This document shows positions 1 to 10,126 of a DNA stretch of 64,000 nt, piece after piece. The translations under genes were made by a program, and so were the position numbers. The notes beneath the pieces were generated by a model that was not told the origin of the DNA, did not search any database, and was given only the letters and a program-made list of their open reading frames with translations. The DNA is taken from contig NC_011832.1 in assembly GCF_000021965.1 (NCBI RefSeq), positions 2,397,242 to 2,461,241 of the forward strand. Reading direction: 5' to 3'. Position 1 is the stretch's first letter, and every line of letters starts with the position of its first letter. Origin of the DNA: Methanosphaerula palustris E1-9c (lineage in GTDB: Archaea > Halobacteriota > Methanomicrobia > Methanomicrobiales > Methanospirillaceae).

Positions 1-2
1 TA

Positions 3-449
3 CAAAATACAGACCTGGTCAGGGTGATCAGATCTGAGGCAGAGCACTTCGATGAGACCAGGATCGCTGTTCCTTCGGGGGAAGTGATGGTGATGGTCGA
101 CGATCTGGTCGCCGAGATCTTCACCAACCTGATCGGGAACAGTCTGAAGTATGGGGGGCCGTCGGTGAGAGTACAGGTCCGGATCAGGGATCTCAGGGAG
201 ATGGTCGAGATCTCCGTCGAGGACGACGGCCCCGGTATCCCGGATTCTCAGAAGGAGATGGTCTTCAACCGGTTTTCACGGGGAGATCAGGACTGTTCCG
301 GGAAGGGGCTCGGCCTCTTCATCACCAGATCCCTGGTCGAGCGTTACGGTGGCACAATCCAGGTTGAGGACCGGATACCAGGCGACCCCGGAAAGGGGGC
401 GGCCATCAGGTTCACCCTTATGAAAGGATCTCCGACAAAGGGGAACTGA
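3..449 (+). CDS. Sensor histidine kinase, C-terminal ATPase domain (5' truncated by window)
   Basis: The frame is open from base 3 to the stop at 447-449, so the gene begins outside the window. About 148 residues are visible and form a HATPase_c domain: N-box EIFTNLIGNSLKYG, G1 box DDGPGIP, F-box FNRFSRG and G2 box GKGLGLFI. This domain binds ATP and phosphorylates the histidine of the missing HisKA domain. The GTG at 24 is internal to the frame and is probably not the start. Sensor domain and partner cannot be seen. The kinase assignment is secure; the signal is unknown. Confidence 0.9.
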   Translation, partial: QNTDLVRVIRSEAEHFDETRIAVPSGEVMVMVDDLVAEIFTNLIGNSLKYGGPSVRVQVRIRDLREMVEISVEDDGPGIPDSQKEMVFNRFSRGDQDCSGKGLGLFITRSLVERYGGTIQVEDRIPGDPGKGAAIRFTLMKGSPTKGN

Positions 450-503
450 CAAGGTATTTACCAGTACAGGCTTAAGATATCTTATCCAGAATCCGGTGAC
501 CTG

Positions 504-1667
504 ATGATACCGACAAACACATCAAGACTCAGGAAATTTGTATCTCCAGAGTTTGTCTACGGTAGCGGTGCTCGTATGCTCGCCGGGCAGTATGCTCGGA
601 ACTTCGGGGCCAGAAAGGTGTTGCTGGTTACCGATCCCGGGGTGGTCAGAACCGGATATGTAGATGAGGTGGTACAGACGCTGACCGAGGTCGGTGTCAG
701 TGTTCATCTCTTTGATCAGGTCTCTTCTAATCCCCGGGTGGAAGAGGTGATGGAAGGAGCACTGCTGTATCAGGCTGGCGGATGCAATGGAATCGTCGCA
801 GTGGGAGGTGGATCGGCCATCGACTGTGCAAAGGGGATCGGGATCGTCTCAGCACACCACGAGCATATTATCTCTTTTGAAGGGGTTGACCAGGTGAAGA
901 GGCCTGGTCCACCCCTTGTCTGTGTTCCAACCACCGCCGGCTCTTCAGCAGATCTCTCACAGTTTGCGATCATCTATGACCAGACCAGGCGTCGGAAGTT
1001 CGCGATCATCAGCAAGGCAATCGTCCCCGATGTCTCGCTGATCGACCCGGATACCCTGATCACCCTCCCGTCGCACCTGATCGCAGTGACCGGGTTCGAC
1101 GCCCTGGCCCATGCCATCGAGGCCTTTGTCTCCAACGCCAGTTCCCCGATCACCGATCTCCAGGCCCTGGCGGCGATCCGGCTGCTGGCCACTACCCTTC
1201 CACAGGTAACTGAAAGCACCACAAATGGACAGCGGGAGAGCCTGATGCTTGCGAGCCTAGAGGCAGGACTGGCCTTCTCGAATGCGAGCCTCGGGGCCTC
1301 CCATGCAATGGCTCATGCCCTCGGCGGTCTTCTGGACATCCCACACGGGGTCTGCAATGCCATCCTCCTCGAAAAGGTCGTCGCATTCAACTTCTCTGCG
1401 GTACCGGAACGATACACCCGTATCGGAGAGATATTTGGGCTGGATCTCAAGGATAAATCTGACCAGGAAGTGAAGGAGTCGGTCTGCGCCGGGATCAGGG
1501 GACTGGCCGCAGGCATTAAGGATATGCCGGATCTCAAAATGCTTGGGGTAACCAGGGACGTGATCTCGTTAATGGCTGCCGATGCTATGGAGGACCCCTG
1601 CATGGTCACCAACCCAAAGAAGCCGACGGTGGAAGAGATCGAGGCGATCTATGAAGAACTCCTCTGA
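504..1667 (+). CDS. Iron-containing alcohol dehydrogenase (group III)
   Basis: 387 residues, the normal length for the Fe-dependent ADH family. An N-terminal nucleotide-binding fold contains the GGGSAIDCAKG loop (about residues 101-111). The C-terminal helical metal domain supplies the expected ligands: Asp in SLIDP, His in FDALAHAIEA, His in SHAMAHALGG and His in DIPHGVCNA. Family members reduce or oxidise short alcohols and aldehydes with NAD(P); in methanogens the substrate is often unknown. The next gene's ATG at 1651 lies inside this gene's last codons, so the two are probably co-transcribed. The start at 504 follows an AT-rich stretch (about 452-482) that could be the promoter. Confidence 0.92.
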   Translation: MIPTNTSRLRKFVSPEFVYGSGARMLAGQYARNFGARKVLLVTDPGVVRTGYVDEVVQTLTEVGVSVHLFDQVSSNPRVEEVMEGALLYQAGGCNGIVAVGGGSAIDCAKGIGIVSAHHEHIISFEGVDQVKRPGPPLVCVPTTAGSSADLSQFAIIYDQTRRRKFAIISKAIVPDVSLIDPDTLITLPSHLIAVTGFDALAHAIEAFVSNASSPITDLQALAAIRLLATTLPQVTESTTNGQRESLMLASLEAGLAFSNASLGASHAMAHALGGLLDIPHGVCNAILLEKVVAFNFSAVPERYTRIGEIFGLDLKDKSDQEVKESVCAGIRGLAAGIKDMPDLKMLGVTRDVISLMAADAMEDPCMVTNPKKPTVEEIEAIYEELL

Positions 1668-2706
1668 TGATCACTGGGATCACCTGCGTGAGCAGATTAT
1701 CGGACTTGGTGAACATTCCACCCGTAAGAACTATTACCCGGAACTGCAAGCACAACTTACAGATCTGGAACGGTTCAGGGCCCTCCTCGACCAGTCCAAT
1801 GATGCTATCCTGCTGATCCAACTGCCTGTAGGGAGAATAACAGACCTGAACTGGTCCGCCTGCGAACAGCTTGGGTACCGGCGGGACGAGTTGCTCAATC
1901 TCCAGATCAGCGATCTGACACCCCCCGGTACCCCCGATCCCTCCAGACTGGTAACTGCAGACCTGCACCCAACGCAGACCCTGACCACCTGCCTGCTCAG
2001 GCAGGATGGAAGCAAGATCTGCGTGGAGATGACTATTCGGTTCACCAGTTTTGGCGGAAATGACTATCTGGTGGCCGTGGCCAGGGACATCTCCGAAAGG
2101 AATCGGATTCTGGAGGCACTGACCGAGTCGGAGAACCGGTACAGGAGGGTCGTTCAGCAGGTCTCCGATGGGCTGATGATCGTGGACCCGGAGAACGAGG
2201 GGATTGTGGAGACGAATATGGCACTCCAGCAGTTGCTTGGATATACAGCTGGGGAACTGGTCCACCTCTCACCTGTCGATCTGGTGGCTGACGGGTCGAC
2301 AACTCTGACCGCAGATCCGTCCGCCACAGTCCCGGTCGAGGGGGAACTGATCCGCAAGGATAGAAGCCGGGTTCCGGTGGAGGTCCGGAAGAACCCGATC
2401 ACCTATCCAGAAGGAAAGGTGGTCTTCTGCTGGATGATCCGGGACATCCGGGGACGCCGGGAACTCGATCGGATCAAGCGGGAGGCCCTACAGCAGATCG
2501 AGCAGAACATCGTGCAGTTTGCAACCCTCGGCGACCATATCAGAAACCCGCTGGCGGTGATCGTCGGGCTCGCAGACCTGGAGGAGGGGATATATACCAA
2601 ACAGATTCTCAGGCAGGCAGAGGAGATCGACAGGATCATCGACCGTCTCGACCGAGGGTGGTTCGAATCAGAGAAGGTCAGATCCTTCATCAAGAAGTAC
2701 TATTGA
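1651..2706 (+). CDS. Two-PAS signalling protein with histidine-less HisKA-like C-terminus
   Basis: 351 residues if started at ATG 1651, which overlaps the upstream stop by 17 bases; the frame is open further upstream, but that part reads as shadow of the dehydrogenase. Two PAS domains lie at about 20-140 and 145-265 (phrases such as RYRRVVQQVSDGLMIVD and the closing WMIRDIRGRREL). The C-terminal ~75 residues resemble a HisKA helical hairpin (DHIRNPLAVIVGLADL), but the H-box position that should be His is Asp and no ATPase domain follows. The protein at 21477-24197 ends with the same module. It is probably a cytoplasmic sensor acting by protein contact and not by autophosphorylation (inference). 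Confidence 0.85.
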   Translation: MKNSSDDHWDHLREQIIGLGEHSTRKNYYPELQAQLTDLERFRALLDQSNDAILLIQLPVGRITDLNWSACEQLGYRRDELLNLQISDLTPPGTPDPSRLVTADLHPTQTLTTCLLRQDGSKICVEMTIRFTSFGGNDYLVAVARDISERNRILEALTESENRYRRVVQQVSDGLMIVDPENEGIVETNMALQQLLGYTAGELVHLSPVDLVADGSTTLTADPSATVPVEGELIRKDRSRVPVEVRKNPITYPEGKVVFCWMIRDIRGRRELDRIKREALQQIEQNIVQFATLGDHIRNPLAVIVGLADLEEGIYTKQILRQAEEIDRIIDRLDRGWFESEKVRSFIKKYY

Positions 2707-2763
2707 TCGTTCACGATCACTTTCACCCTGCAGCCTTCAACCCTTTTATCCAGCCGACACCAG

Positions 2764-3852
2764 ATGCTGATCATCCCTATGTCTACCCCGATCGACCAGA
2801 TCTGCAGCAACCTCGCCGCCAGGATCGACGTTTCCCGTGACTATACGGTAATCACACACGACAACATCTATCGGGCAGGATTCAGCGATTCATACCTCTT
2901 TTCATCCACCTATCAGCGGGGGCTGTCCATAAAGCAGGAACTGCTCGAAGCCTACCTGAATGTTTCGTTCGATGATGCACTGAACGGGGAAGTGATCGAA
3001 ATGCCGGACGGCCGGAGCTGTTACCAAGTCACCGATTCTGTTGACTGCAGGCTGGACCGGCCTGACCCCGACCTGCTGCGGACCCTGCTCTGGGAGGATC
3101 TGACGTTGATTCCGGGAATCGGGGCCAGGACGGCGGCGAGCCTGCAACGACGGGGATATCGAACGATTAACGACCTCATCTGGAATCGGCGGTTCAGGGA
3201 GGAAGCGAGCAGGGTGCAGCGACGGATCGAAATGACTGACCGAAACGACCTGCTCGACCTGGTTCTATCGCGCCATTCTCGTTCCCACCGGCTCGCCTTC
3301 CTGGCAGGGTCACCCCTGCAGAAGAGCGACCTCCTCTTCTTCGACATCGAGACGCTTGGGTTCTTCTCCCGTCCGATCATCCTCTTCGGGCTAGCCAGGC
3401 TCAGGGAGAACCAGTTGATCACCACCCAGTTCCTGCTGAAGGGGGTCCGGGACGAGCAGGCGGCCCTGATGGCCACGCTCAAACTGTTCTCGCCGGGGAC
3501 CGTACTGATCACCTTTAATGGTCGGTCCTTCGACCTGCCGTATCTGCAGGAGCGATGCGCCTACTACCGGCTGCCGGAGCCGAGGCTGCCTCAGATCGAT
3601 CTCCTCCACCACAGCCGATCGCTCTGGAAGAACCAATTCCAGGACTGCAAACTCGGTACTTTGGAGGCAAAACTCTGCGGGACGGTCAGAGAGGACGATC
3701 TCCCGTCGGCGATGGTCCCTGAGTTCTACGCTGCCTATCAGCAGACAGGTAACCCCGGGCCGCTGGTGCCGATCGTCGAGCACAACCGGCAGGATCTGGT
3801 CACCACGGCACACCTCTACGGGCTGATCCAGGAGATCTATCATGACCGCTGA
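2764..3852 (+). CDS. RNase H-like DEDDh exonuclease, YprB/MrfB-like
   Basis: 362 residues. A helix-hairpin-helix segment (IPGIGARTAASLQRRGY, about 116-132) precedes a RNase H-fold exonuclease: DIET (D194/E196), NGRSFDLPYL and EHNRQDLVT give the D-E-D-D set with the HxxxD motif of DEDDh nucleases. It overlaps the helicase gene by 11 bases, so the pair is translationally coupled. In Bacillus the corresponding neighbours are YprB (MrfB) and YprA (MrfA), which repair mitomycin C lesions; the role here is inferred from that pairing. Bacterial MrfB has a C-terminal TPR region that I do not see here. The start could be ATG 2764 or 2779. Confidence 0.85.
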   Translation: MLIIPMSTPIDQICSNLAARIDVSRDYTVITHDNIYRAGFSDSYLFSSTYQRGLSIKQELLEAYLNVSFDDALNGEVIEMPDGRSCYQVTDSVDCRLDRPDPDLLRTLLWEDLTLIPGIGARTAASLQRRGYRTINDLIWNRRFREEASRVQRRIEMTDRNDLLDLVLSRHSRSHRLAFLAGSPLQKSDLLFFDIETLGFFSRPIILFGLARLRENQLITTQFLLKGVRDEQAALMATLKLFSPGTVLITFNGRSFDLPYLQERCAYYRLPEPRLPQIDLLHHSRSLWKNQFQDCKLGTLEAKLCGTVREDDLPSAMVPEFYAAYQQTGNPGPLVPIVEHNRQDLVTTAHLYGLIQEIYHDR

Positions 3853-6103
3853 AGCCCTGCTGGCAGCCCTGAAGGGTTCGGAACGCCACAGCAGGCGAAT
3901 TGCTGCAGTTAGGTCTATCGAGGGGCGGGAGGCTGCGTATGGCTCCCTGGAACGTCCGCTCTCCTTGCGCCTCGAAAGGATGCTCGACGAGCGGGATATC
4001 CGCCTGTACACCCACCAGTGCGCGGCTATCGAGGAATGCAGACTGGGGGGAAGTCTGATCCTCACCACCCCTACGGCCAGCGGCAAGACCCTTGGGTTTT
4101 CGCTGCCGGTGCTTGAGCGACTCGAAACAGAGCCGGCTGCCACCGCTCTCTTCCTCTACCCGACCAAGGCGTTGGCCAGGGACCAGATGCGAGTGCTCCT
4201 CGATCTGGAGGCTGCCAGTGGTATCCGGATAGGACCGGCGGTCTACGACGGGGACACGCCCCAGGGAATGCGGCCGCAGATCCGCAACCAGTCCAGGATT
4301 GTAATCATGAATCCGTATGAACTGCACCAGGTCCTTCCCTGGCATTATAAGTGGTCCCGGTTCCTGGCAGGACTGCAGTTCATCGTTATCGATGAGGCGC
4401 ACCGGTATCGAGGGGTCTTCGGCTCCTCGATCGCCCTGCTGCTTCGGCGGCTGGAACGGATCTGCCGGGGGTACCGGCGGACCCCGCAGTACCTGCTCTC
4501 GACCGCAACATTGGCGAACCCGGAGGAGTTCGGGAAGATGCTGACCGGCCATCCCTGTCGATTGATCGAGAGGAACGGCGCGCCGCAACAGAAACGGCAC
4601 GTAATCCTGTACAACCCATATATACCCGGGGAGACAGGGTCGACGATCACGGCCGCCGCCGAGGTGATGCTCACCTCGGTCAGACATGACCTGCAGACCC
4701 TCTGCTTTGCCCAGTCCAGGAAGACCGCAGAGGTGATCACCACAGTAGCGAAGGAGTACCTGCAGCAGGCCGGGGAGGTGGACCGATACGAACTGGCGGC
4801 CTACCGGGCCGGGTACCTGCCGTCCGAGCGGCGGGACCTCGAGAACCGGCTCCAGCAAGGTCAACTCCATGGGCTGACCACCACCTCCGCCCTAGAGGTC
4901 GGGATCGATATCGGCTCGCTCGATGCGGTGGTGCTCTGCGGGTATCCCGGCACGATGATCGCGACCTGGCAGCAGATTGGCAGGGCCGGCCGACGGGAGG
5001 TGCCGTCGGTCGCAACCGTCATCGCCCAGCAGGGACCGCTGGATCAGTATTACATGCATCACCCCGAGGCGTTCTTCGCCGCCCCGCACGAGCAGGCTAT
5101 CATAGACCTGGGAAACCCGGCGATCGTCTCAGGACAGCTCCTCTGCGCTGCTGCAGAACTGCCGCTGACTGACGGCGACCAGGATCTCTTCGGTCCGCTC
5201 TTCTCGCCGCTGACGACTGCACTCGTCAGAGAACGGCTGCTGGCAGAGACCGAGTCTGGCCTTGTCTATGCCGGAAGACAGCGGGCTACCGAGGCCGTCA
5301 AACTCGACGGGTTGAGCGGTGACATCTTCCGGGTGGTCGCTGGCGGCAGGGTGCTGGAGACCCTTGACCGACACCAGGCCTACCGGGAGGCCTTCGCCGG
5401 AGCCATCCTCCTCCACCAGGGGGAGACTTTCGCAGTGACGGCGATGGAACCGGAGAACCTGGATATTACCGCCGAACCGGTCGACGTCGAATACACCACA
5501 AAGCCGCTCCATGCCACCGAGATCACCGCCGGCACCGTCGCAACCACCACTGTCCGCCCAGGACTTACCATCGAGACCGGGGAGGTGACCGTGCAGGAGA
5601 CCTTCACCGGTTACCAGATCAGACAGTACGGCGAGGTGCTCGCGACCCATCACCTCGGCCTGCCACCCCTTACCTTTCAGACCCGAGGGGTCTCGCTGAA
5701 GTTCTCTGCGACGCTGCTCCAAGACCTGACTGTAGCCGGCCTCGACCCGGCCGGTGCGCTTCATGGGGCAGAACACGCCCTGATCGCAGTGATGCCGGTC
5801 CACCTGCTCTGCGATCGGCAGGACATCGGCGGAGTCTCGATGGTGATGGCACCGGAGACCGGCGGGCCGCTGATCTGTATCTATGACGGCTGCCCGGGCG
5901 GGGCAGGATTGACAGCGAGGGTGCCGTCCCTGCTCGGGAAGTTGGCGGCAATGGCCGGGGACCTGGTCACCTCCTGCCCCTGTACCGACGGCTGCCCGGC
6001 CTGCATCCACTCCCCTAAATGCGGAAACGACAACTGTCCGCTCGACAAGCAGGGGACGATCATGGTCCTTGCGAAGATCCAGGCGGCACTCTCAACACCC
6101 TGA
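3842..6103 (+). CDS. DEAH-box helicase with DUF1998 zinc-binding C-terminus, YprA/MrfA-like
   Basis: 753 residues. Superfamily 2 helicase motifs are complete: Walker A TPTASGKT (about 76-83), DEAH in [20 protein letters not shown] (motif III) and QQIGRAGRR (motif VI). The C-terminal region carries a four-cysteine cluster ([17 protein letters not shown]), typical of DUF1998 helicases such as Bacillus MrfA, where cysteines bind zinc. It is expected to be a 3'-5' DNA translocase working with the overlapping exonuclease. Its stop is about 70 bases before the likely DP2 start, so repair and replication genes may share an operon. Confidence 0.92.
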   Translation: MTAEALLAALKGSERHSRRIAAVRSIEGREAAYGSLERPLSLRLERMLDERDIRLYTHQCAAIEECRLGGSLILTTPTASGKTLGFSLPVLERLETEPAATALFLYPTKALARDQMRVLLDLEAASGIRIGPAVYDGDTPQGMRPQIRNQSRIVIMNPYELHQVLPWHYKWSRFLAGLQFIVIDEAHRYRGVFGSSIALLLRRLERICRGYRRTPQYLLSTATLANPEEFGKMLTGHPCRLIERNGAPQQKRHVILYNPYIPGETGSTITAAAEVMLTSVRHDLQTLCFAQSRKTAEVITTVAKEYLQQAGEVDRYELAAYRAGYLPSERRDLENRLQQGQLHGLTTTSALEVGIDIGSLDAVVLCGYPGTMIATWQQIGRAGRREVPSVATVIAQQGPLDQYYMHHPEAFFAAPHEQAIIDLGNPAIVSGQLLCAAAELPLTDGDQDLFGPLFSPLTTALVRERLLAETESGLVYAGRQRATEAVKLDGLSGDIFRVVAGGRVLETLDRHQAYREAFAGAILLHQGETFAVTAMEPENLDITAEPVDVEYTTKPLHATEITAGTVATTTVRPGLTIETGEVTVQETFTGYQIRQYGEVLATHHLGLPPLTFQTRGVSLKFSATLLQDLTVAGLDPAGALHGAEHALIAVMPVHLLCDRQDIGGVSMVMAPETGGPLICIYDGCPGGAGLTARVPSLLGKLAAMAGDLVTSCPCTDGCPACIHSPKCGNDNCPLDKQGTIMVLAKIQAALSTP

Positions 6104-6171
6104 ATCCAAGTCCAATAACCAGAGGTCTCACACCCTCGCTCTTATATCAGGTGTGCGACCATCTGATCCTG

Positions 6172-9100
6172 ATGTTGCAGGTCTCCCCGATGATGGCAGC
6201 CTATCATAAGAGGCTCCAGGATGGCCTCTACGAGGCGATCAGTGTTGCAGAGCAAGCGAGGGCTCTGGGGATCGACCCCAAGACCAGGGTCGAGATCCCG
6301 ATAGCCAATGACTTGGCCGACCGGGTCGAAGCGTTGCTCGGAATCACAGGCGTCGCGGCACGGATTCGGGAACTCGAACAGACGATGTCCCGAGAGGAGG
6401 CTTCCCTCCGGATCGGCGACGACTTCGTCGCCAAGCGCTTTGGAGAGACGACTCGGGAGGAGATCCTCGATCATGCGATCAGGACCGGGATGGCCCTGCT
6501 GACCGAAGGGGTGGTGGCGGCCCCCACCGAGGGAATCGGGAATATCTGTCTTGGCAGGAACGATGACGGAACCGATTACCTAAAGATCTATTATGCCGGC
6601 CCGATCCGGAGCGCCGGCGGAACAGCACAGGCGCTCTCGGTGCTGGTCGGCGACTATGTCAGGCAGCAACTTGGGATCGGGAGGTTCATCCCGCGCCCCG
6701 AGGAGGTCGAACGGTACATCGAGGAGATCAAGCAGTATAACTCGATCATGTCGCTCCAGTACCTGCCGAGCGAGAAGGAGATCAGAACGATCGTCTCCAA
6801 CTGTCCGGTCTGCATCGATGGTGAGGCAACCGAGCAGGAGGAGGTCTCAGGGTACCGGAACTTGGAACGGGTCGAGACGAACGTTGTCCGGGGCGGGATG
6901 GCGCTGGTCGTCGCCGAAGGGATGGCCCTCAAGGCCCCGAAGATCCAGAAGAACGTCCGGAAGATGAAGATGGAGGGCTGGGAATGGCTCGACGAACTGA
7001 TCAGCGGGACGGTGAAGACTGGTGACGACGACGATGAGATCGGGGTTAAACCCAAGGACAAATACATCCGCGACCTGATCGGCGGTCGGCCGGTCTTCTC
7101 ATATCCTATGCGTAAAGGGGGTTTCCGGTTGCGGTATGGCAGGGCACGGAACACCGGGTTCGCGGCGGCCGGCCTCCACCCGGCGACGATGCACCTACTC
7201 GGCGATTTTCTGGCGGTCGGTACCCAGATGAAGGTCGAACGACCAGGCAAGGCCGCGGGGATCGTGCCGGTGGATACCATCGAGGGGCCGACGGTCAGGC
7301 TGGTGAACGGGGACGTCCTCCGGGTCGATGATCTGGCGCTCGCCCACCAGATCTCCGGGTCGGTGGAGCGGATCCTCGATGTCGGTGAGATGCTTGTCTC
7401 GTACGGTGAGTTTCTGGAGAACAACCATCTGCTGGTACCCTGCGGATACTGCGATGAGTGGTGGCAGTTGGAGAGCAACGGAGCAAGCCGCCCGACGGAC
7501 GAGACCGAGGCGATCCTGCTGGCCCTCGACGGGGGATACCTCCATCCAGAGTATACACAGATGTGGGACGACATCACGCCAGAACAACTGATTACTCTCT
7601 CAGACTGGGTCAGCCGGACCGGGGCGGTCACCAGAGCCGGGCTCGTCCTTCCCTGCGAAGCGGAAGGGAAAGCGATCCTCGAGGAGTTGCTGGTTCCACA
7701 CACAGTCAGGGACGACCGGATCATCATCTCCCGTCATCTGGTGCTGATAGCAGCCCTCGGGCTCGACCTGCACCTGCAGAGGCGAGGAGTCTGGGCGGAT
7801 GCGCCGACCGACGGCCATAATGCATTGTCGCTCGCCTGCCACCTCGCCGGGTTTGCGATGCGGCAGAAGGGAGGGACGCGGATCGGGGGTCGGATGGGCA
7901 GGCCCGGCAAGTCCAAGGCGCGGGAGATGAAGCCTCCGCCCCACGCACTCTTCCCGGTCGGCGAGGCCGGCGGCGCCCGTCGTTCATTCCAGGAGGCCTC
8001 GACCTACGCTCCGGAACGAAACCGGGACGGTGGAGTGATCACTGCAGAGGTTGGGGAGCGGCGGTGCCCCGCATGCAAGACGATCACCTACAAGAACCGA
8101 TGCACCTGCGGGGCTCACACTGAACCTGTCTTCCGGTGCCCGAAGTGCAACATAGAGATCAACGCGGACAGGTGCCCCCGGTGCGATGGCGGGACGGTCT
8201 GCACCCAGACGGTCTCGATCAATGTTAAGAACGACTATGCTACGGTCCTTGAGGAACTCGGCCTCAGGACTGGGATGGTCCCGCTCGTCAAGGGGGTAAA
8301 GGGACTGATCTCACGGGAGCGGGTCGTCGAAGACCTGGCCAAGGGGGTCCTCCGGGCCCGGCACAGCCTCTATGTCTTCAAGGACGGGACGGTCAGGTAC
8401 GATATGATCGATCTTCCCCTGACCCATATCCGGACCGACGAGTGCGGAGTGACCCCCGAACAACTGGTCGCCCTCGGGTACACCCAGGATGTCTACGGGG
8501 TGCCGCTGACCGACCCGACGCAGGTGGTGGAACTCCGGCCTCAGGACATCCTGGTCTCAGAGAAGTGTGCCGTCTGGCTGCTGGAGGTGACGGCTTTCAT
8601 CGACGATCTGCTGGAGAAGGTCTACCACCTCCCCCGATTCTACAATGTCACGTCCCGGGCCGACCTGATCGGCCACCTGGTAATAGGACTTGCACCGCAC
8701 ACCAGTGCCGGAGTACTGGCCAGGCTGGTCGGGTTCACAAAAGCGAATGTCGGCTATGCCCACCCGTTCTTCCATGCTGCGAAGAGGCGGAACTGTTTCT
8801 ATGGAGATACGGTCATCGAGGTCTATGATTATCGCTCCTGGACGAAGGTGCCGATCCGGCAGTTCGTCCTCGAGAACTTTGACCTTTCAAATCCAGGGCT
8901 CGACCATTTCGGCACATTCTACTCTGATCCAAAGAGGTCGTTTCTGACCCGATCGGTAGATACGCAGGGAACGATGCATCTCAAGAAGATCACCTCGGTT
9001 TCGGTGCACCGGGCCCCGCCCGCCCTGATCCGGTTCGGGACCTCCCGGGGAAAGGTAGTCTCGGTCACCCCCGAGCATGCGATGCTGATCTGGGACGTGG

Positions 9101-10041
9101 ACTACCTCAAAAAGATCCGGGCCGACGAAGTTAAGATCGGAGACGCTGTCCCGGTCTACGAAGGCGGGCAGGTGCTCGCCGACCGGATCACCGAACTGGA
9201 CATCGTTCCCTGCCCCGACGATAGGGTCTTCTGCCTGACGGTGGCCGATGACCACACCCTGGTCGCGGACGGAATCTTCACCGGCCAGTGCGACGGGGAT
9301 GAGGACTGTGTGATGATGCTCCTCGACGGGCTGATCAACTTCTCCCGTTCGTTTCTGCCAGAGACTAGGGGCGGATCGATGGATGCTCCGCTGGTGCTCA
9401 CCTCCAGGCTCGACCCGGCCGAGATCGACAAAGAGTCGCTGAACGTCGATGTCGGGTCCAGTTATCCACTGGAATTCTACCTGGCCGCCCAGCAGTACAC
9501 CCACCCAAAAGACCTCGATGCCCTGATCGATCGGGTGGAGCGGCGGCTCGGCACCCCAGCCCAGCTGGAGGGGTTCATGTTCACCCATGATACTTCCAAT
9601 ATCTCGGAAGGGCCGCTCGAGTCCACCTATACGATCCTCGAGTCGATGGTCGACAAGCTCGGCGCCGAACTCGACCTGGCCGAGAAGATCCGGGCCGTCG
9701 ACGCCGACGATGTGGCAGAGCGAGTGCTCAAGACCCACTTCATGCCCGACCTGATGGGAAACCTATCCGCCTTCTCCAAGCAGAAGTTCAGGTGCACCCG
9801 GTGCGGCTCCAAGTACCGTCGGATGCCGCTCGCCGGACGGTGCATCAAGTGCGGGAATACGATCATCCCGACTGTGCATGAGGGGTCAGTGAAGAAATAC
9901 CTGGAGATCTCCAAGGGGATCTGTAACAAGTATGCGGTCTCGGAGTACACCCGCCAGCGGGTCGAGGTGCTGGACATGGCGATCCAGTCCACCTTCGGGG
10001 CGGCGAAGGAGCAGCAGCTCGGCCTCGCGGACTTTATGTGA
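6172..10041 (+). CDS. polC: DNA polymerase D large subunit DP2, intein-containing
   Basis: This is the catalytic large subunit of the archaeal family D replicative polymerase (partner DP1 is not in the window). The N-terminal region begins with [11 protein letters not shown] and the [19 protein letters not shown] block follows. Zinc-binding clusters lie in the middle ([32 protein letters not shown]) and near the C-terminus ([11 protein letters not shown]...CIKCGN). The catalytic motif CDGDED is split from the preceding Asn by a 165-residue intein (8794-9288). Without the intein the protein is about 1120-1125 residues, normal for DP2. The frame is open back to 6019 inside the helicase gene; ATG 6172 or 6190 is the likely start by homology of the first residues. 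Confidence 0.95.
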   Translation: MLQVSPMMAAYHKRLQDGLYEAISVAEQARALGIDPKTRVEIPIANDLADRVEALLGITGVAARIRELEQTMSREEASLRIGDDFVAKRFGETTREEILDHAIRTGMALLTEGVVAAPTEGIGNICLGRNDDGTDYLKIYYAGPIRSAGGTAQALSVLVGDYVRQQLGIGRFIPRPEEVERYIEEIKQYNSIMSLQYLPSEKEIRTIVSNCPVCIDGEATEQEEVSGYRNLERVETNVVRGGMALVVAEGMALKAPKIQKNVRKMKMEGWEWLDELISGTVKTGDDDDEIGVKPKDKYIRDLIGGRPVFSYPMRKGGFRLRYGRARNTGFAAAGLHPATMHLLGDFLAVGTQMKVERPGKAAGIVPVDTIEGPTVRLVNGDVLRVDDLALAHQISGSVERILDVGEMLVSYGEFLENNHLLVPCGYCDEWWQLESNGASRPTDETEAILLALDGGYLHPEYTQMWDDITPEQLITLSDWVSRTGAVTRAGLVLPCEAEGKAILEELLVPHTVRDDRIIISRHLVLIAALGLDLHLQRRGVWADAPTDGHNALSLACHLAGFAMRQKGGTRIGGRMGRPGKSKAREMKPPPHALFPVGEAGGARRSFQEASTYAPERNRDGGVITAEVGERRCPACKTITYKNRCTCGAHTEPVFRCPKCNIEINADRCPRCDGGTVCTQTVSINVKNDYATVLEELGLRTGMVPLVKGVKGLISRERVVEDLAKGVLRARHSLYVFKDGTVRYDMIDLPLTHIRTDECGVTPEQLVALGYTQDVYGVPLTDPTQVVELRPQDILVSEKCAVWLLEVTAFIDDLLEKVYHLPRFYNVTSRADLIGHLVIGLAPHTSAGVLARLVGFTKANVGYAHPFFHAAKRRNCFYGDTVIEVYDYRSWTKVPIRQFVLENFDLSNPGLDHFGTFYSDPKRSFLTRSVDTQGTMHLKKITSVSVHRAPPALIRFGTSRGKVVSVTPEHAMLIWDVDYLKKIRADEVKIGDAVPVYEGGQVLADRITELDIVPCPDDRVFCLTVADDHTLVADGIFTGQCDGDEDCVMMLLDGLINFSRSFLPETRGGSMDAPLVLTSRLDPAEIDKESLNVDVGSSYPLEFYLAAQQYTHPKDLDALIDRVERRLGTPAQLEGFMFTHDTSNISEGPLESTYTILESMVDKLGAELDLAEKIRAVDADDVAERVLKTHFMPDLMGNLSAFSKQKFRCTRCGSKYRRMPLAGRCIKCGNTIIPTVHEGSVKKYLEISKGICNKYAVSEYTRQRVEVLDMAIQSTFGAAKEQQLGLADFM
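8794..9288 (+). mobile_element. Mini-intein inserted at the DP2 active-site motif
   Basis: 165 residues starting with Cys ([10 protein letters not shown], block A) directly after KRRN, and ending [11 protein letters not shown] before the extein CDGDED. Block B is VTPEHAML (TxxH) and block F is [13 protein letters not shown]. No LAGLIDADG endonuclease domain fits in this length, so it cannot home by itself. The last two residues are Gly-Gln, not the standard His-Asn. A C-terminal Gln is known for the Pyrococcus abyssi Pol II intein, which sits in the same protein. The +1 extein residue is Cys, as required for transesterification. Splicing must restore the aspartates of CDGDED, so the polymerase depends on it. 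Confidence 0.93.
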
Positions 10042-10083
10042 GAGGCACGGGGGACTGGAAGCGTTCCTCCTGCGAATGTACCG

Positions 10084-10099
10084 GATCGATTATACGATC
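10084..10099 (+). promoter_or_regulatory. Conserved upstream element of kinase copy 1 (TATA/operator candidate)
   Basis: GATCG-ATTATA-CGATC, an inverted repeat around an AT core, preceded by ACCG. It lies 28 bases before the ATG of the decayed kinase. The same element, at nearly the same distance, precedes both intact copies. The AT core may be the TATA box of a transcript with a very short leader (inference). Confidence 0.5.
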
Positions 10100-10126
10100 A
10101 GACGGTGATCTTCTCATCAATATGGT

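Noticed and set aside
8442-8828. Open frame on the plus strand inside DP2
   Set aside because: It is an alternate frame of the polymerase gene with GC-driven openness, and shows no motif.
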